From an uncultured Eubacteriales bacterium (GTDB lineage: Bacteria; Bacillota; Clostridia; Oscillospirales; Acutalibacteraceae): DNA of 64,000 bases. A program made the translations under genes and the position numbers. This document shows, piece by piece, positions 1 to 7,986 of the stretch (positions are counted from its first letter, which is position 1; each line of letters starts with the position of its first letter). The stretch covers positions 186,001-250,000 of the forward strand of contig CAKTFN010000001.1 of the NCBI GenBank assembly GCA_934561055.1, written 5' to 3'. Below the pieces are notes generated by a model. The model saw nothing but the letters and a program-made list of their open reading frames with translations, made no database searches and was not told the origin of the DNA.

Positions 1-1906
1 ACATGTTGACCTTTGCGGCTTTTCCGTTTTCAAAGAAAAAGAGCATATAGCCTTCATAGTCATTATTGAGTACAGCAGCAAAAATTGCGTTTTCGCCATC
101 TTCCATTGTAAGCTTTGACGGAACGTAGTCACCGAGAACGCTCGCCTTTGTATCTGCAAAATCAGCCATTTTCGCTTTGTAGACTTGATGCCTGTCTGTA
201 AAGAACAAAACTTCCTTAGCGTTGGTTGTTTCCGTCTGAAGAATAATCTTATCGCCCTCCTTGAGTTTTTGTTCGCCGCTCATGCGAAGGGACTGCGGTG
301 TAATCTTTTTGAAGTATCCGTCACGGGTAAAGAAAACGTTAACCGGATAGTCGGGAACTTCTTCTTCCTGTTCGGCTTCTTCGATTTCGGAAGCGTAGAG
401 AATATCCGTTCTTCTTTCGATTGAATACTTTTTGATAACCTCTTCAAGCTCTTTGATAATAACCTTTCTGATTTTCGCCTTGCTTGAAAGTGTTTCTTCC
501 ATGTCGGCAATCGAAGAATTGAGGTTATCAATATCTTTGAGGCGTTTCATGATATATTCACGGTTGAGATGGCGAAGCTTGATTTCCGCAACATACTCGG
601 CTTGAATTTTGTCAATACCGAATTCAACCATCAAATTCGGAACAACTTCGCTTTCCTCCTCGGTGTTGCGAATCACTGCGATAGCCTTATCGATATCAAG
701 AAGGATTTTTTCAAGGCCTTTAAGTAAGTGGAGCTTGTCCTTTGCTTTTTCAAGATCAAAGCTGATACGTCTGAAGACGCATTTTCCTCTGAATCTGATC
801 CATTCAAGAAGAATTTCTCTGACGGAAAGTACCCTTGGATATCCGTCAATCAAAACATTGAAATTGCAGGAAAAAGAATCTTCAAGCGGGGTTGACTTAT
901 AAAGCTTTTGCATAAGCTTTTCCGGATCAACTCCCCTTTTGAGGTCGATTGTGATTTTGAGACCCTGTCTGTCGGTTTCATCACGGATATCGCTGATTTC
1001 TTTGAATGTACCCGACTTAATGCGTTCAATGATTTTATCGATAATTGCTTCGGCCGTTGTTGTCGGCGGAATCTGGAAAATATCAATGCAATTATAATCC
1101 TTGTCGTATTTGTATTTTGCTCTTACTTTGATTGAACCGCGGCCGGTGTTGTACACGTCTTCAATTGCTTTTTTGTCATAAATGATTGTTCCTCCGCCGA
1201 CAAAATCAGGCGCAATGAGAGTATCGCTGATGTTGTGATCCTGATTTTTGATGAGTTCAATCGTGGTTTCGCAAAGCTCCTTGAGATTGAATGAACAAAT
1301 TGAACTTGCCATACCAACGGCGATGCCGAGGCTCACGTTAGCAAGAATAGACGGGAAAGTTACGGGAAGTAAAACCGGCTCTTTTGTTGTGCTGTCATAG
1401 TTATCGACAAAGTCAACCGTATTCTTATCAATATCACGGAAAAGTTCGTTGCAAATCGGTTCAAGTTTGGCTTCGGTGTATCTCGCCGCAGCATAGTGCA
1501 TATCACGCGAATACGCCTTTCCGAAGTTACCTTTTGAATCAACAAGCGGACACAAAAGCGTTTCGTTTCCTCTTGCAAGACGAACCATTGTTTCATAAAT
1601 CGAAGCGTCGCCGTGAGGATTAAGGCGCATGGTCTGACCGACAATGTTTGCGGACTTTGTTCTTGCCGAACCGAGAAGGTTCATTTTATACATTGTATAA
1701 AGAAGTTTTCTGTGTGAGGGTTTGAGTCCGTCAATTTCCGGAATCGCTCGTGAAAGGATAACGCTCATTGCGTACGGCATATAGTTGATTTCAAGCGCAT
1801 CAACAATCGGTTGGTCAACAATGTCACCGGCCGAAGAAATATGAGCGTGTTCAAGAAGTTCGTTTATATCGTTTGTTTTTTTTGTTGTTTTTTTCTTTTT
1901 AGCCAT
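1..1906 (-). CDS. Type IIA DNA topoisomerase A subunit (GyrA/ParC family), C-terminus cut by window edge
   Basis: Breakage-reunion subunit of an ATP-dependent type II topoisomerase. About 635 residues are visible and the 3' end lies beyond the left edge. The N-terminus carries a Lys-rich leader (about residues 2-10), then the GyrA-type winged helix; the motif AARYTEAKL places the DNA-linking tyrosine at about Tyr143, preceded by LNPHGDASIYE and the DSKGNFG loop. The ATG at 1904-1906 has GAGG about 8 nt upstream and lies 15 nt after the stop of the B-subunit gene, so the two are co-transcribed. It is most likely the partner of the divergent B subunit and a paralogue of the main gyrase, rather than gyrA itself (inference: gyrA normally sits near the origin beside gyrB/recF). 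Confidence 0.92.
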   Translation of the reverse strand, partial: MAKKKKTTKKTNDINELLEHAHISSAGDIVDQPIVDALEINYMPYAMSVILSRAIPEIDGLKPSHRKLLYTMYKMNLLGSARTKSANIVGQTMRLNPHGDASIYETMVRLARGNETLLCPLVDSKGNFGKAYSRDMHYAAARYTEAKLEPICNELFRDIDKNTVDFVDNYDSTTKEPVLLPVTFPSILANVSLGIAVGMASSICSFNLKELCETTIELIKNQDHNISDTLIAPDFVGGGTIIYDKKAIEDVYNTGRGSIKVRAKYKYDKDYNCIDIFQIPPTTTAEAIIDKIIERIKSGTFKEISDIRDETDRQGLKITIDLKRGVDPEKLMQKLYKSTPLEDSFSCNFNVLIDGYPRVLSVREILLEWIRFRGKCVFRRISFDLEKAKDKLHLLKGLEKILLDIDKAIAVIRNTEEESEVVPNLMVEFGIDKIQAEYVAEIKLRHLNREYIMKRLKDIDNLNSSIADMEETLSSKAKIRKVIIKELEEVIKKYSIERRTDILYASEIEEAEQEEEVPDYPVNVFFTRDGYFKKITPQSLRMSGEQKLKEGDKIILQTETTNAKEVLFFTDRHQVYKAKMADFADTKASVLGDYVPSKLTMEDGENAIFAAVLNNDYEGYMLFFFENGKAAKVNM

Positions 1907-1921
1907 CGGTATACCTCTTTA

Positions 1922-3907
1922 TCAGCTGACATCGGTCATGTCAATATAAAGATGACCGAAATTTGCAATATAATCCTTTCTTCCGGCAAGATTGTCGCCG
2001 AGAAGAAGGTCGAATTTTTCCGCGGTAGCTTCCGCTTCGGAGGGTTCAATTTTAATAAGTCTGCGTGTTGCCGGGTTCATGGTTGTGAGGTTCATCATTT
2101 CCGCGTCGTTTTCACCGAGACCTTTTGAGCGCTGAATTGTGTACTTTTTGTTGCCTATTTCCGCAATTGCATCTGTCTTTTCTTTTTCGGTGTACGCGAA
2201 CCACGTCTGGTCGCCGCTCGTAATTTCATAAAGCGGTGATTCGGCAATGAACACTTTTCCTGCGCTTATAAGCGATGGAGCAAGCCTGTAAAGCATTGTA
2301 AGAATAAGCGTTCTGATCTGATAGCCGTCAACGTCGGCATCGGTACAGATTATAATCTTACTCCAGCGAAGGTTGTCCATATTGAAAGTAACCATGTTTT
2401 TATCGGGAATGTGTTTCGTTTTAACTTCAACGCCGCAGCCGAGAACACGGATGAGATCAACAATGATTTCGCTTTTGAAAATTTTATCATATTCGGATTT
2501 TAGGCAGTTAAGGATTTTACCTCTTACGGGAATGAGTGCCTGGAATTCAGAGTCCCTTGCCTGCTTGCAAGCGCCGAGAGCCGAGTCGCCCTCAACGATA
2601 AACAATTCACGAACATTTACGTCTCTGCTTCGGCAGTCAACAAATTTCTGAACACGGTTTGTGAGATCGTTTGAAGCCGAAAGCGTTTTCTTGATGCTGA
2701 CTCTTGTTGCTTCGGCCTTAACACGGCTTCGCATATTGACAAGGATCTGATCGCAGATTTTCTCCGCTTCCATCTTGTTTTCAAGGAAGTAAACTTCAAG
2801 CTGATGGCGCAAAAATTCTGTCATCGCCTCCTGAATGTATTTATTTGTGATTGCTTTCTTTGTCTGGTTAAGATAGGAAGTTTCGGTTGAAAAAGACGAA
2901 GAAACAAGAACAAGACAGTCTGCGATATCTTGGAATTTGATTTTCGGATCCGATTTGCTGTATTTTCCGTTTTGTTTAAGGTAAGCATCAATTTGCGAAA
3001 CAAAAGCACTCGTCACCGCCTTCTCCGGCGAGCCGCCGAATTCAAGCCAGCTTGAGTTGTGGTAATACTCAATCATCTGCCGTTTATTGCAGAAAGTCAG
3101 TGCAACATTGAGTTTGACCTTGTATTCCGGAAGGTCGGCTCTGTCACGTCCTGCTCTGTCCGCAGACCAAAACTGAACTGAAGAGATTGCGTCTTCGCCG
3201 ACAAATTCTTTGACGTAATCGGCGATTCCGTTTTCATAGTAATATTCAAAGGTTTCAAAACCGCCTTTGATTTGATTCTTGAGCTCAAAATGAACGCGGC
3301 TGTTAACAATCGCCTGTCGTCTGATAACCTCCTGATAATATTCAAGAGGTATATCAATATCGGTGAAAACTTCAAGGTCGGGTTTCCATTTTATGCGGCT
3401 TCCGGTAATACGTCCCGAGTACGGCTCGCTCGAAAGACCGCCGATGTTTTCACCTTTTTCAAAATGAAGAGTATATTTTTGTCCGTCACGCTTGATTTCG
3501 GCATCCATATATTCGCTTGCGTACTGCGTTGCGCAAAGGCCGAGACCGTTAAGCCCGAGCGAATACTCATAACTTCCCCCGGAGTTTGTTTTATATTTTC
3601 CGCCGGCATACATTTCACAGAAAACGAGTTCCCAGTTGAACTTTCCGTATTTTTCATTGAAACCGACTGGAATTCCGCGGCCGAAATCCTGAACCTCGAC
3701 CGAACCGTCAAGAAAGCGCGTAACAATAATTTTGTTTCCGTAACCTTCTCTCGCTTCGTCGATTGAGTTTGAAAGAATTTCAAACATTGAATGTTCGCAG
3801 CCTTCAATTCCGTTTGAACCGAAAATTACGGCCGGACGTTTTCTGACCTTGTCGGCGCCCTCAAGAACTTCAATGTCTTGATCGCTGTAGCCGCTTTTTT
3901 TTGCCAT
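1922..3907 (-). CDS. Divergent type IIA DNA topoisomerase B subunit (GyrB/ParE family)
   Basis: ATPase/TOPRIM subunit of a type II topoisomerase, 661 aa. The N-terminal GHKL ATPase domain keeps the Glu and Asn of the ATP site in FEILSNSIDEA, but the usual KRPGMYIG is KRPAVIFG and the Asp before the Asn is Ser. The transducer region is followed by TOPRIM motifs EGDSALG (usual EGDSAGG), PVRGKILN and TDADVDGYQIRTL, and the C-terminal QRSKGLGEND. Catalytic acidic residues are therefore kept while flanking signatures drift. The start at 3907 (MAKKSGYS) follows AAAGGG at 12 nt; an in-frame TTG at 3955 would add 16 residues without a better ribosome site. Same operon as the A subunit downstream. Family knowledge: several Clostridia carry such a second pair; its substrate preference is not evident from sequence. 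Confidence 0.93.
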   Translation of the reverse strand: MAKKSGYSDQDIEVLEGADKVRKRPAVIFGSNGIEGCEHSMFEILSNSIDEAREGYGNKIIVTRFLDGSVEVQDFGRGIPVGFNEKYGKFNWELVFCEMYAGGKYKTNSGGSYEYSLGLNGLGLCATQYASEYMDAEIKRDGQKYTLHFEKGENIGGLSSEPYSGRITGSRIKWKPDLEVFTDIDIPLEYYQEVIRRQAIVNSRVHFELKNQIKGGFETFEYYYENGIADYVKEFVGEDAISSVQFWSADRAGRDRADLPEYKVKLNVALTFCNKRQMIEYYHNSSWLEFGGSPEKAVTSAFVSQIDAYLKQNGKYSKSDPKIKFQDIADCLVLVSSSFSTETSYLNQTKKAITNKYIQEAMTEFLRHQLEVYFLENKMEAEKICDQILVNMRSRVKAEATRVSIKKTLSASNDLTNRVQKFVDCRSRDVNVRELFIVEGDSALGACKQARDSEFQALIPVRGKILNCLKSEYDKIFKSEIIVDLIRVLGCGVEVKTKHIPDKNMVTFNMDNLRWSKIIICTDADVDGYQIRTLILTMLYRLAPSLISAGKVFIAESPLYEITSGDQTWFAYTEKEKTDAIAEIGNKKYTIQRSKGLGENDAEMMNLTTMNPATRRLIKIEPSEAEATAEKFDLLLGDNLAGRKDYIANFGHLYIDMTDVS

Positions 3908-3994
3908 TATTAATTCAATCCCTTTCATTCGAGCGGTAAACACAAAATCCGCCAAAATTCATAATTTAAATACAACATATAGTACAACGAATAT

Positions 3995-4022
3995 ATTTTA
4001 CACATTTTTCAAAAAAAATCAA
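3995..4022 (-). promoter_or_regulatory. Promoter for the topoisomerase pair, overlapping the spoVM terminator tail
   Basis: On the minus strand TTGATT (4017-4022) and TAAAAT (3995-4000) are separated by 16 nt, with TGTG just before the -10. The -35 lies inside the T-rich tail of the spoVM terminator, so one stretch would end one transcript and start the next. Sequence-based prediction only. Confidence 0.5.
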
Positions 4023-4040
4023 GAGGCTCAAAAGAGCCTC
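4011..4040 (-). terminator. Intrinsic terminator after spoVM
   Basis: A perfect 7-bp stem GAGGCTC/GAGCCTC (4034-4040 and 4023-4029) with a 4-nt loop is followed on the minus strand by TTGATTTTTTTT. The stem begins in the last two bases of the spoVM stop codon. It closes the long yicC-to-spoVM gene run. Confidence 0.85.
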
Positions 4041-4125
4041 AGGAAGTTCCGGTGTCTTTAATTTTAAAAATGAGCTTTAAAATACCGCGAAGAGCTTTCG
4101 GACTTTTGATAACAACAACCTTCAT
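4039..4125 (-). CDS. spoVM: Stage V sporulation protein SpoVM
   Basis: A 28-residue ORF starting MKVVVIKSPKALRGILK and ending IKDTGTS. It matches the known pattern of SpoVM, the amphipathic peptide that recognises the convex forespore membrane and anchors the spore-coat basement ATPase SpoIVA: MK-x3-IK-x-PK-x-L-x-GI in the first 15 residues, with the conserved proline at position 9. A strong GGGAGG sits 9 nt before the ATG. The place is also diagnostic: in Bacillus subtilis spoVM lies just downstream of the prpC-prkC-cpgA block, and here it is two genes after rsgA. Only 28 nt separate it from the preceding small gene, so it is probably read from a promoter at or before that gene. Confidence 0.88.
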   Translation of the reverse strand: MKVVVIKSPKALRGILKLIFKIKDTGTS

Positions 4126-4153
4126 AAAATGAAACCTCCCGAACAATATTAAG

Positions 4154-4303
4154 CTATCTTGAGCATGAAATCACACCGAGAATCACAAGCATTATCGCAA
4201 GGATGAAAAGCATTATCTTCGTCGGAAAACAAAGCGCAAGCAAAAGCCCGGCTCCGAACGCCGCAAAGACAATGCCTTTACAGCTGTTTCTCTGATTGGA
4301 CAT
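4154..4303 (-). CDS. Small hydrophobic membrane protein between rsgA and spoVM
   Basis: A 49-residue ORF with a basic, Cys-containing N-terminus (MSNQRNSCKG) followed by about 33 hydrophobic residues and a C-terminal ISCSR. A proline-lysine at the midpoint (CFPTKIM) could break the segment into a hairpin of two short membrane helices. The ATG at 4303 is favoured because GGAG is 9 nt upstream; the two ATG codons further up (4312, 4309) are too close to it. It ends 28 nt before spoVM and starts 75 nt after rsgA, so it is most likely co-transcribed with spoVM. I do not recognise a named family; a sporulation role is inferred from position only. Confidence 0.7.
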   Translation of the reverse strand: MSNQRNSCKGIVFAAFGAGLLLALCFPTKIMLFILAIMLVILGVISCSR

Positions 4304-4378
4304 ATGCATCATCTCCGAAATAAATTGCCCGACTTTCGTAATTGCTCAAGCTCAATAATATTATACGAAGATTCGTTT

Positions 4379-5284
4379 TTATTGTGAAAGCTCCCATTCC
4401 TTAATGCTTTTTGCTTCGTTATACAAAAAAACGTAATTGTCATGACGGCTTTTACTGATTTTTCCTTCATCGGTTTTTTCACAAATCACGCAACCCTTTT
4501 CGCAGGTATGCGAGCATGACGTAAATTTGCATTGACCGAGATATTCTGAAAATTCTGGGAAATAATTGACAAGTTCATCCTTGAGTATCGGGTCGTTTGA
4601 AACGAGGTCAATCGAAGAAAACCCGGCCGTGTCGATTATCAGTCCGTCACCGACGTGGAAAATTTCGGCCTGACGGGTTGTATGCCTTCCTCTTTTGAGC
4701 TTATTGCTGATTTCACCGGTATCAAGCGAAAGTTCGGGAGAAAGAGCATTGATAAGCGTCGATTTTCCGGCACCGGAATTGCCTGTAAAGGCTGTCAGCT
4801 TTCCGGCTAATTCGGCTTTAATCGAATCAAGTTCTGAATGATCATCCGGCGAAATTGTGTAAAGCTTATAACCTGTCGTCTTATAAATTTCAATGTATTT
4901 TTCAGCCGAGGCAAGATCTGTTTTTGAAAAAACGAGAATCGGTTCAATTCCGTTCTTTTCGGCGAGTGCCGTCATTTTGTCAATAACAAGTGTATTGGGT
5001 TCGGGGTCACGCATCGAAACAACAATAAGCAGCTGATCGATATTTGCAACAGGCGGACGCCTTAAAAAGTTTTTTCGCTCTTTTATTTCGCTGATTGTGT
5101 TTTCTGCATTAAAATTCACTTCAATAGTTACTCTGTCTCCGGCGAGAGGAATGATTTTTTCCTTTCTGAACTTTCCTTTTGCCTTGCATTCAAAAACGCC
5201 ATCGGCGGTTTCCACATAATAGAAACCGCCAATACCCTTTAAAATGATTCCGTCCTTTTTATTTGTCTCAACTTGATTGCTCAT
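4379..5284 (-). CDS. rsgA: Ribosome small-subunit GTPase RsgA (CpgA/YloQ)
   Basis: Circularly permuted GTPase that tests and releases late 30S subunits, 301 aa, a normal length. An N-terminal OB fold (about 10-70) precedes the permuted G domain in which G4 (FSKTDL, 119-124) comes before the P loop GNSGAGKST (168-176) and G3 DTAGF (218-222). A C-terminal zinc knuckle is built by Cys252, Cys257, His259 and Cys265. The ATG at 5284 has GAGGA 7 nt upstream and lies 3 nt after the kinase stop codon. In B. subtilis the homologue CpgA is a substrate of the PrkC kinase encoded just before it, and the same pairing is kept here. Confidence 0.97.
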   Translation of the reverse strand: MSNQVETNKKDGIILKGIGGFYYVETADGVFECKAKGKFRKEKIIPLAGDRVTIEVNFNAENTISEIKERKNFLRRPPVANIDQLLIVVSMRDPEPNTLVIDKMTALAEKNGIEPILVFSKTDLASAEKYIEIYKTTGYKLYTISPDDHSELDSIKAELAGKLTAFTGNSGAGKSTLINALSPELSLDTGEISNKLKRGRHTTRQAEIFHVGDGLIIDTAGFSSIDLVSNDPILKDELVNYFPEFSEYLGQCKFTSCSHTCEKGCVICEKTDEGKISKSRHDNYVFLYNEAKSIKEWELSQ

Positions 5285-5287
5285 ATT

Positions 5288-7210
5288 TTATTCCTCAATA
5301 ACCGGATCACTGTTTTCGGTTGAAGGTGTCTCACTTGGAGAAGCAGTCGGTTTTTCGGTCGGAGCCGTATTTGTCGGCGACTCGGTTGCCGGCTGTGAAG
5401 CGGTTGCCGGAGGAAGCGTTGTTGAACGCCTTGTTTCCCTTGTTGTGCTTTCGGTTGTTTGTTCGGAATAAGTCGGTCTTGCCGTTGTGCTTTCCGTTGT
5501 TGATTCGGTTGTGCTTTCCGTCGGAAGTTGACCGGTGCTTACATATACGGCAATCGCCGTTCCGGGTGCAACCTGTTCGCCGACGTGTTCATATCCGATA
5601 ATCGTTCCGCGTTCGGCAGTATTGCTTCTGTATTCGGTTCGTGCAGAATCAAGACTGAGTCCGACTTTTTCAAGTTCTTTCTGCGCTTTTTCAACAGTCA
5701 TTCCCGTAAGATTCGGAACATCAACCGGCTCTGAATCTTCTGTTGTTGCAACATAAATTGTGATGAGAGTTCCCTCGTCAACCTCTTCGTCACGGGCCGG
5801 AGAGGTTCTTATAACGGTTCCGGCTTCGGCGGTTGTGCTTTTTTCTTTAACGATTTTTGTTTCAAAATTCTTTTCAATCAAAGCGGTGCGTGCCGAATTA
5901 TATTCATAACCGTAAACGTCCGGAACTTTGACTTTGTTCGTTGATTTTGCAATATAAAGCGTAATTGTTCCGCCGCGCTTGATTTTTCCGCTTTTGGGTG
6001 ACTGATCAACAATCGTTCCGTTTTCTTTGTCACTGTTGGTAACTTCATTGCAGGAGAACTCAAAAATGCCCGAGTATTCTTCGGCATTCATGACTTCATT
6101 CGCAAAATTCATACCGATAAGATTCGGAACCTTGACTTTATTCTTGTCCGGCAAAACAATCGCAACGATAATTACGGCAAAAAGAACGAGTGCGCCGAGG
6201 ACCCCGCCGAGAATAGCAATTGTTTTTTTCTTCGACTTTTCGTCAACAGGCTTTACTTCGCTGTCCTCAAACGGTTCAACCGCTTGAGGTTCGGCATTGT
6301 TTGCGGCGTTCTCAATGTCGCTGATCGGAACATATTTTGTCGGCTGCTTATCAACAAAATATGAATAATCGAATTTTACATTCGGATTCTTTTTGAATTC
6401 AGAAATATCGAGAAGCATTTCCGATGCCGATTGATAGCGGTCATTCGGATTTTTCTGCATTGCACGAATAATAATCTGTTCAAGTCCAACCGGAATATCC
6501 GGATTGAGTTCACGCGGCTTTACCGGATCATTCTGAAGCTGCATAAGAGCGACGGAAACGGCATTATCCGACTGGAAAGGAAGTTTTCCCGTAAGCATTT
6601 CATAAAGAACAACGCCAACCGAATAAAGGTCTGTTTTTGCGTCGGTAACGCTTCCCTTGGCTTGTTCCGGGCTGATATAATGAACCGAGCCGATTGCACC
6701 TTCGGTCATCGTTCTTGTTTCGCTGCGGCTGAAACGGGCAATTCCGAAATCGGTAACCTTAATAGTTCCGTCCGAAAGAAGCATAATGTTCTGCGGTTTA
6801 ATGTCGCGGTGAACAATTCCTTTGTCGTGTGCATGCTGGAGCGCACGAAGAATCTGAGTAACAAAATAAATCGCTTCACGAATGTCGAGCCTGCCCTGCT
6901 GTTCAATATACTCCTTGAGAGTGATTCCGTCAACATATTCCATGACGATATACTGAAGATTATCGCCGTAGCTGACGTCATAAATCTTAACGATATTCGG
7001 ATGAGAAAGAACGGCAATCGCTTTTGATTCGTTTTTGAATCTTCTTCTGAATTCCTCATTCTGAAGAAATTCGTCCTTCAAAACCTTAACGGCAACAATT
7101 CTGTTGTCAATATTGTCAAATGCTTTATAAACAACGGCCATTCCGCCGACACCGATGATTTCAATAATCTCATAGCGCCCGTCAAGCCTTTTTCCAACAT
7201 AATTTTCCAT
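5288..7210 (-). CDS. prkC: PASTA-domain Ser/Thr protein kinase (PrkC/Stk1 family)
   Basis: Membrane kinase that senses muropeptides or lipid II outside and phosphorylates cell-wall, translation and germination proteins inside; 640 aa. The Hanks-type kinase domain (about 13-270) has GVGGMAVVYK, the ATP Lys42, HRDIKPQN with catalytic Asp136, and DFG at 154-156. One membrane helix is at about 330-353, followed by three PASTA repeats (about 358-422, 426-490, 495-559). After these comes an unusual tail of about 80 residues rich in Thr, Ser, Glu and Pro with STTE-like repeats, likely an extended wall-spanning linker. AAGGAG is 10 nt before the ATG at 7210. It lies between its antagonist phosphatase and rsgA. 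Confidence 0.96.
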   Translation of the reverse strand: MENYVGKRLDGRYEIIEIIGVGGMAVVYKAFDNIDNRIVAVKVLKDEFLQNEEFRRRFKNESKAIAVLSHPNIVKIYDVSYGDNLQYIVMEYVDGITLKEYIEQQGRLDIREAIYFVTQILRALQHAHDKGIVHRDIKPQNIMLLSDGTIKVTDFGIARFSRSETRTMTEGAIGSVHYISPEQAKGSVTDAKTDLYSVGVVLYEMLTGKLPFQSDNAVSVALMQLQNDPVKPRELNPDIPVGLEQIIIRAMQKNPNDRYQSASEMLLDISEFKKNPNVKFDYSYFVDKQPTKYVPISDIENAANNAEPQAVEPFEDSEVKPVDEKSKKKTIAILGGVLGALVLFAVIIVAIVLPDKNKVKVPNLIGMNFANEVMNAEEYSGIFEFSCNEVTNSDKENGTIVDQSPKSGKIKRGGTITLYIAKSTNKVKVPDVYGYEYNSARTALIEKNFETKIVKEKSTTAEAGTVIRTSPARDEEVDEGTLITIYVATTEDSEPVDVPNLTGMTVEKAQKELEKVGLSLDSARTEYRSNTAERGTIIGYEHVGEQVAPGTAIAVYVSTGQLPTESTTESTTESTTARPTYSEQTTESTTRETRRSTTLPPATASQPATESPTNTAPTEKPTASPSETPSTENSDPVIEE

Positions 7211-7224
7211 CAGTCAAACACTCC

Positions 7225-7953
7225 TTAACATTCGACGGCAACAACGGTGATGTTGTCCCGTCCGCCGTTTTCGTTCGCTGCTTCAATCAAATTATCACAA
7301 AGGTTTTCAAACTCGCAGCTTTCAAAAATTTTCAGAATTTGTTCCGGTCTCACAAATCCGCTTAAACCGTCGGAACAAAGAATTATCAAATCTTTTTCAT
7401 AAACGTCAACATAATCAAAATCAATTTCGATTTCTTCATCAACACCGAGAACACGGGTGATGATATTCTTATTCGGGTGGTTATCAAACTGTTCTTTGGT
7501 AATCTGACCCTTGTCAAGCATTTCCTGAACAAGTGAATGGTCTTTCGTAATTTGTCTTATATTATTTCCGGAGATTATGTACGCACGGCTGTCGCCGACG
7601 TGTGCAATGCAAGCAGTCGTGCCCTTGACAACGCACGCAACAATCGTCGTTCCCATACCTCTGAGTCCGTTATCAACGGAACTGCGGTCAAAAACGGTCA
7701 CGTTTGCTGTTGTGATTGCAGATAAAAGCATATTTTCGATTGAAACTCCGGTCATGGATTTATTATAGCTTTTTTCAATTTTCCTGCCGACCATATCAGC
7801 GGCAATCGAACTTGCAAGCCGTCCTCCGGAAACTCCGCCCATACCGTCGCAAACTACCGCCCAGACTGAGCCGTCGTCATATTTTCCAAATCGAAAAGCA
7901 TCTTCGTTTGTTTCTCTGACTTTTCCGATGTCGGAATTACCAATGACTTTCAT
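7225..7953 (-). CDS. prpC: PP2C-type Ser/Thr phosphatase (PrpC/Stp family)
   Basis: Metal-dependent phosphatase that reverses phosphorylation by the adjacent kinase; 242 aa, the usual length. Motifs run from RETNEDAF (N-terminus) through VCDGMGG, MGTTIV, HVGDSRAY, KDHSLVQEM, LCSDGLSGF and GGRDNITVV, which supply the metal-binding aspartates. The ATG at 7953 is chosen because GGAGG lies 7 nt upstream; the in-frame GTG at 7959 would overlap that site. It ends 14 nt before prkC. The rlmN-prpC-prkC-rsgA order is the standard Firmicutes one. Confidence 0.96.
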   Translation of the reverse strand: MKVIGNSDIGKVRETNEDAFRFGKYDDGSVWAVVCDGMGGVSGGRLASSIAADMVGRKIEKSYNKSMTGVSIENMLLSAITTANVTVFDRSSVDNGLRGMGTTIVACVVKGTTACIAHVGDSRAYIISGNNIRQITKDHSLVQEMLDKGQITKEQFDNHPNKNIITRVLGVDEEIEIDFDYVDVYEKDLIILCSDGLSGFVRPEQILKIFESCEFENLCDNLIEAANENGGRDNITVVAVEC

Positions 7954-7986
7954 GCTCACACCTCCGAATTATTTTAAACAGATTAT

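Noticed and set aside
2373..3766. Plus-strand open frames opposite the topoisomerase B subunit
   Set aside because: They show no ribosome sites or protein-like composition and mirror the coding frame of the minus-strand gene.
5400..5530. Short repetitive sequence that could look like a CRISPR or tandem repeat
   Set aside because: It is in frame within the kinase gene and encodes the Thr/Ser/Glu tail; repeat units are short and have no spacers.
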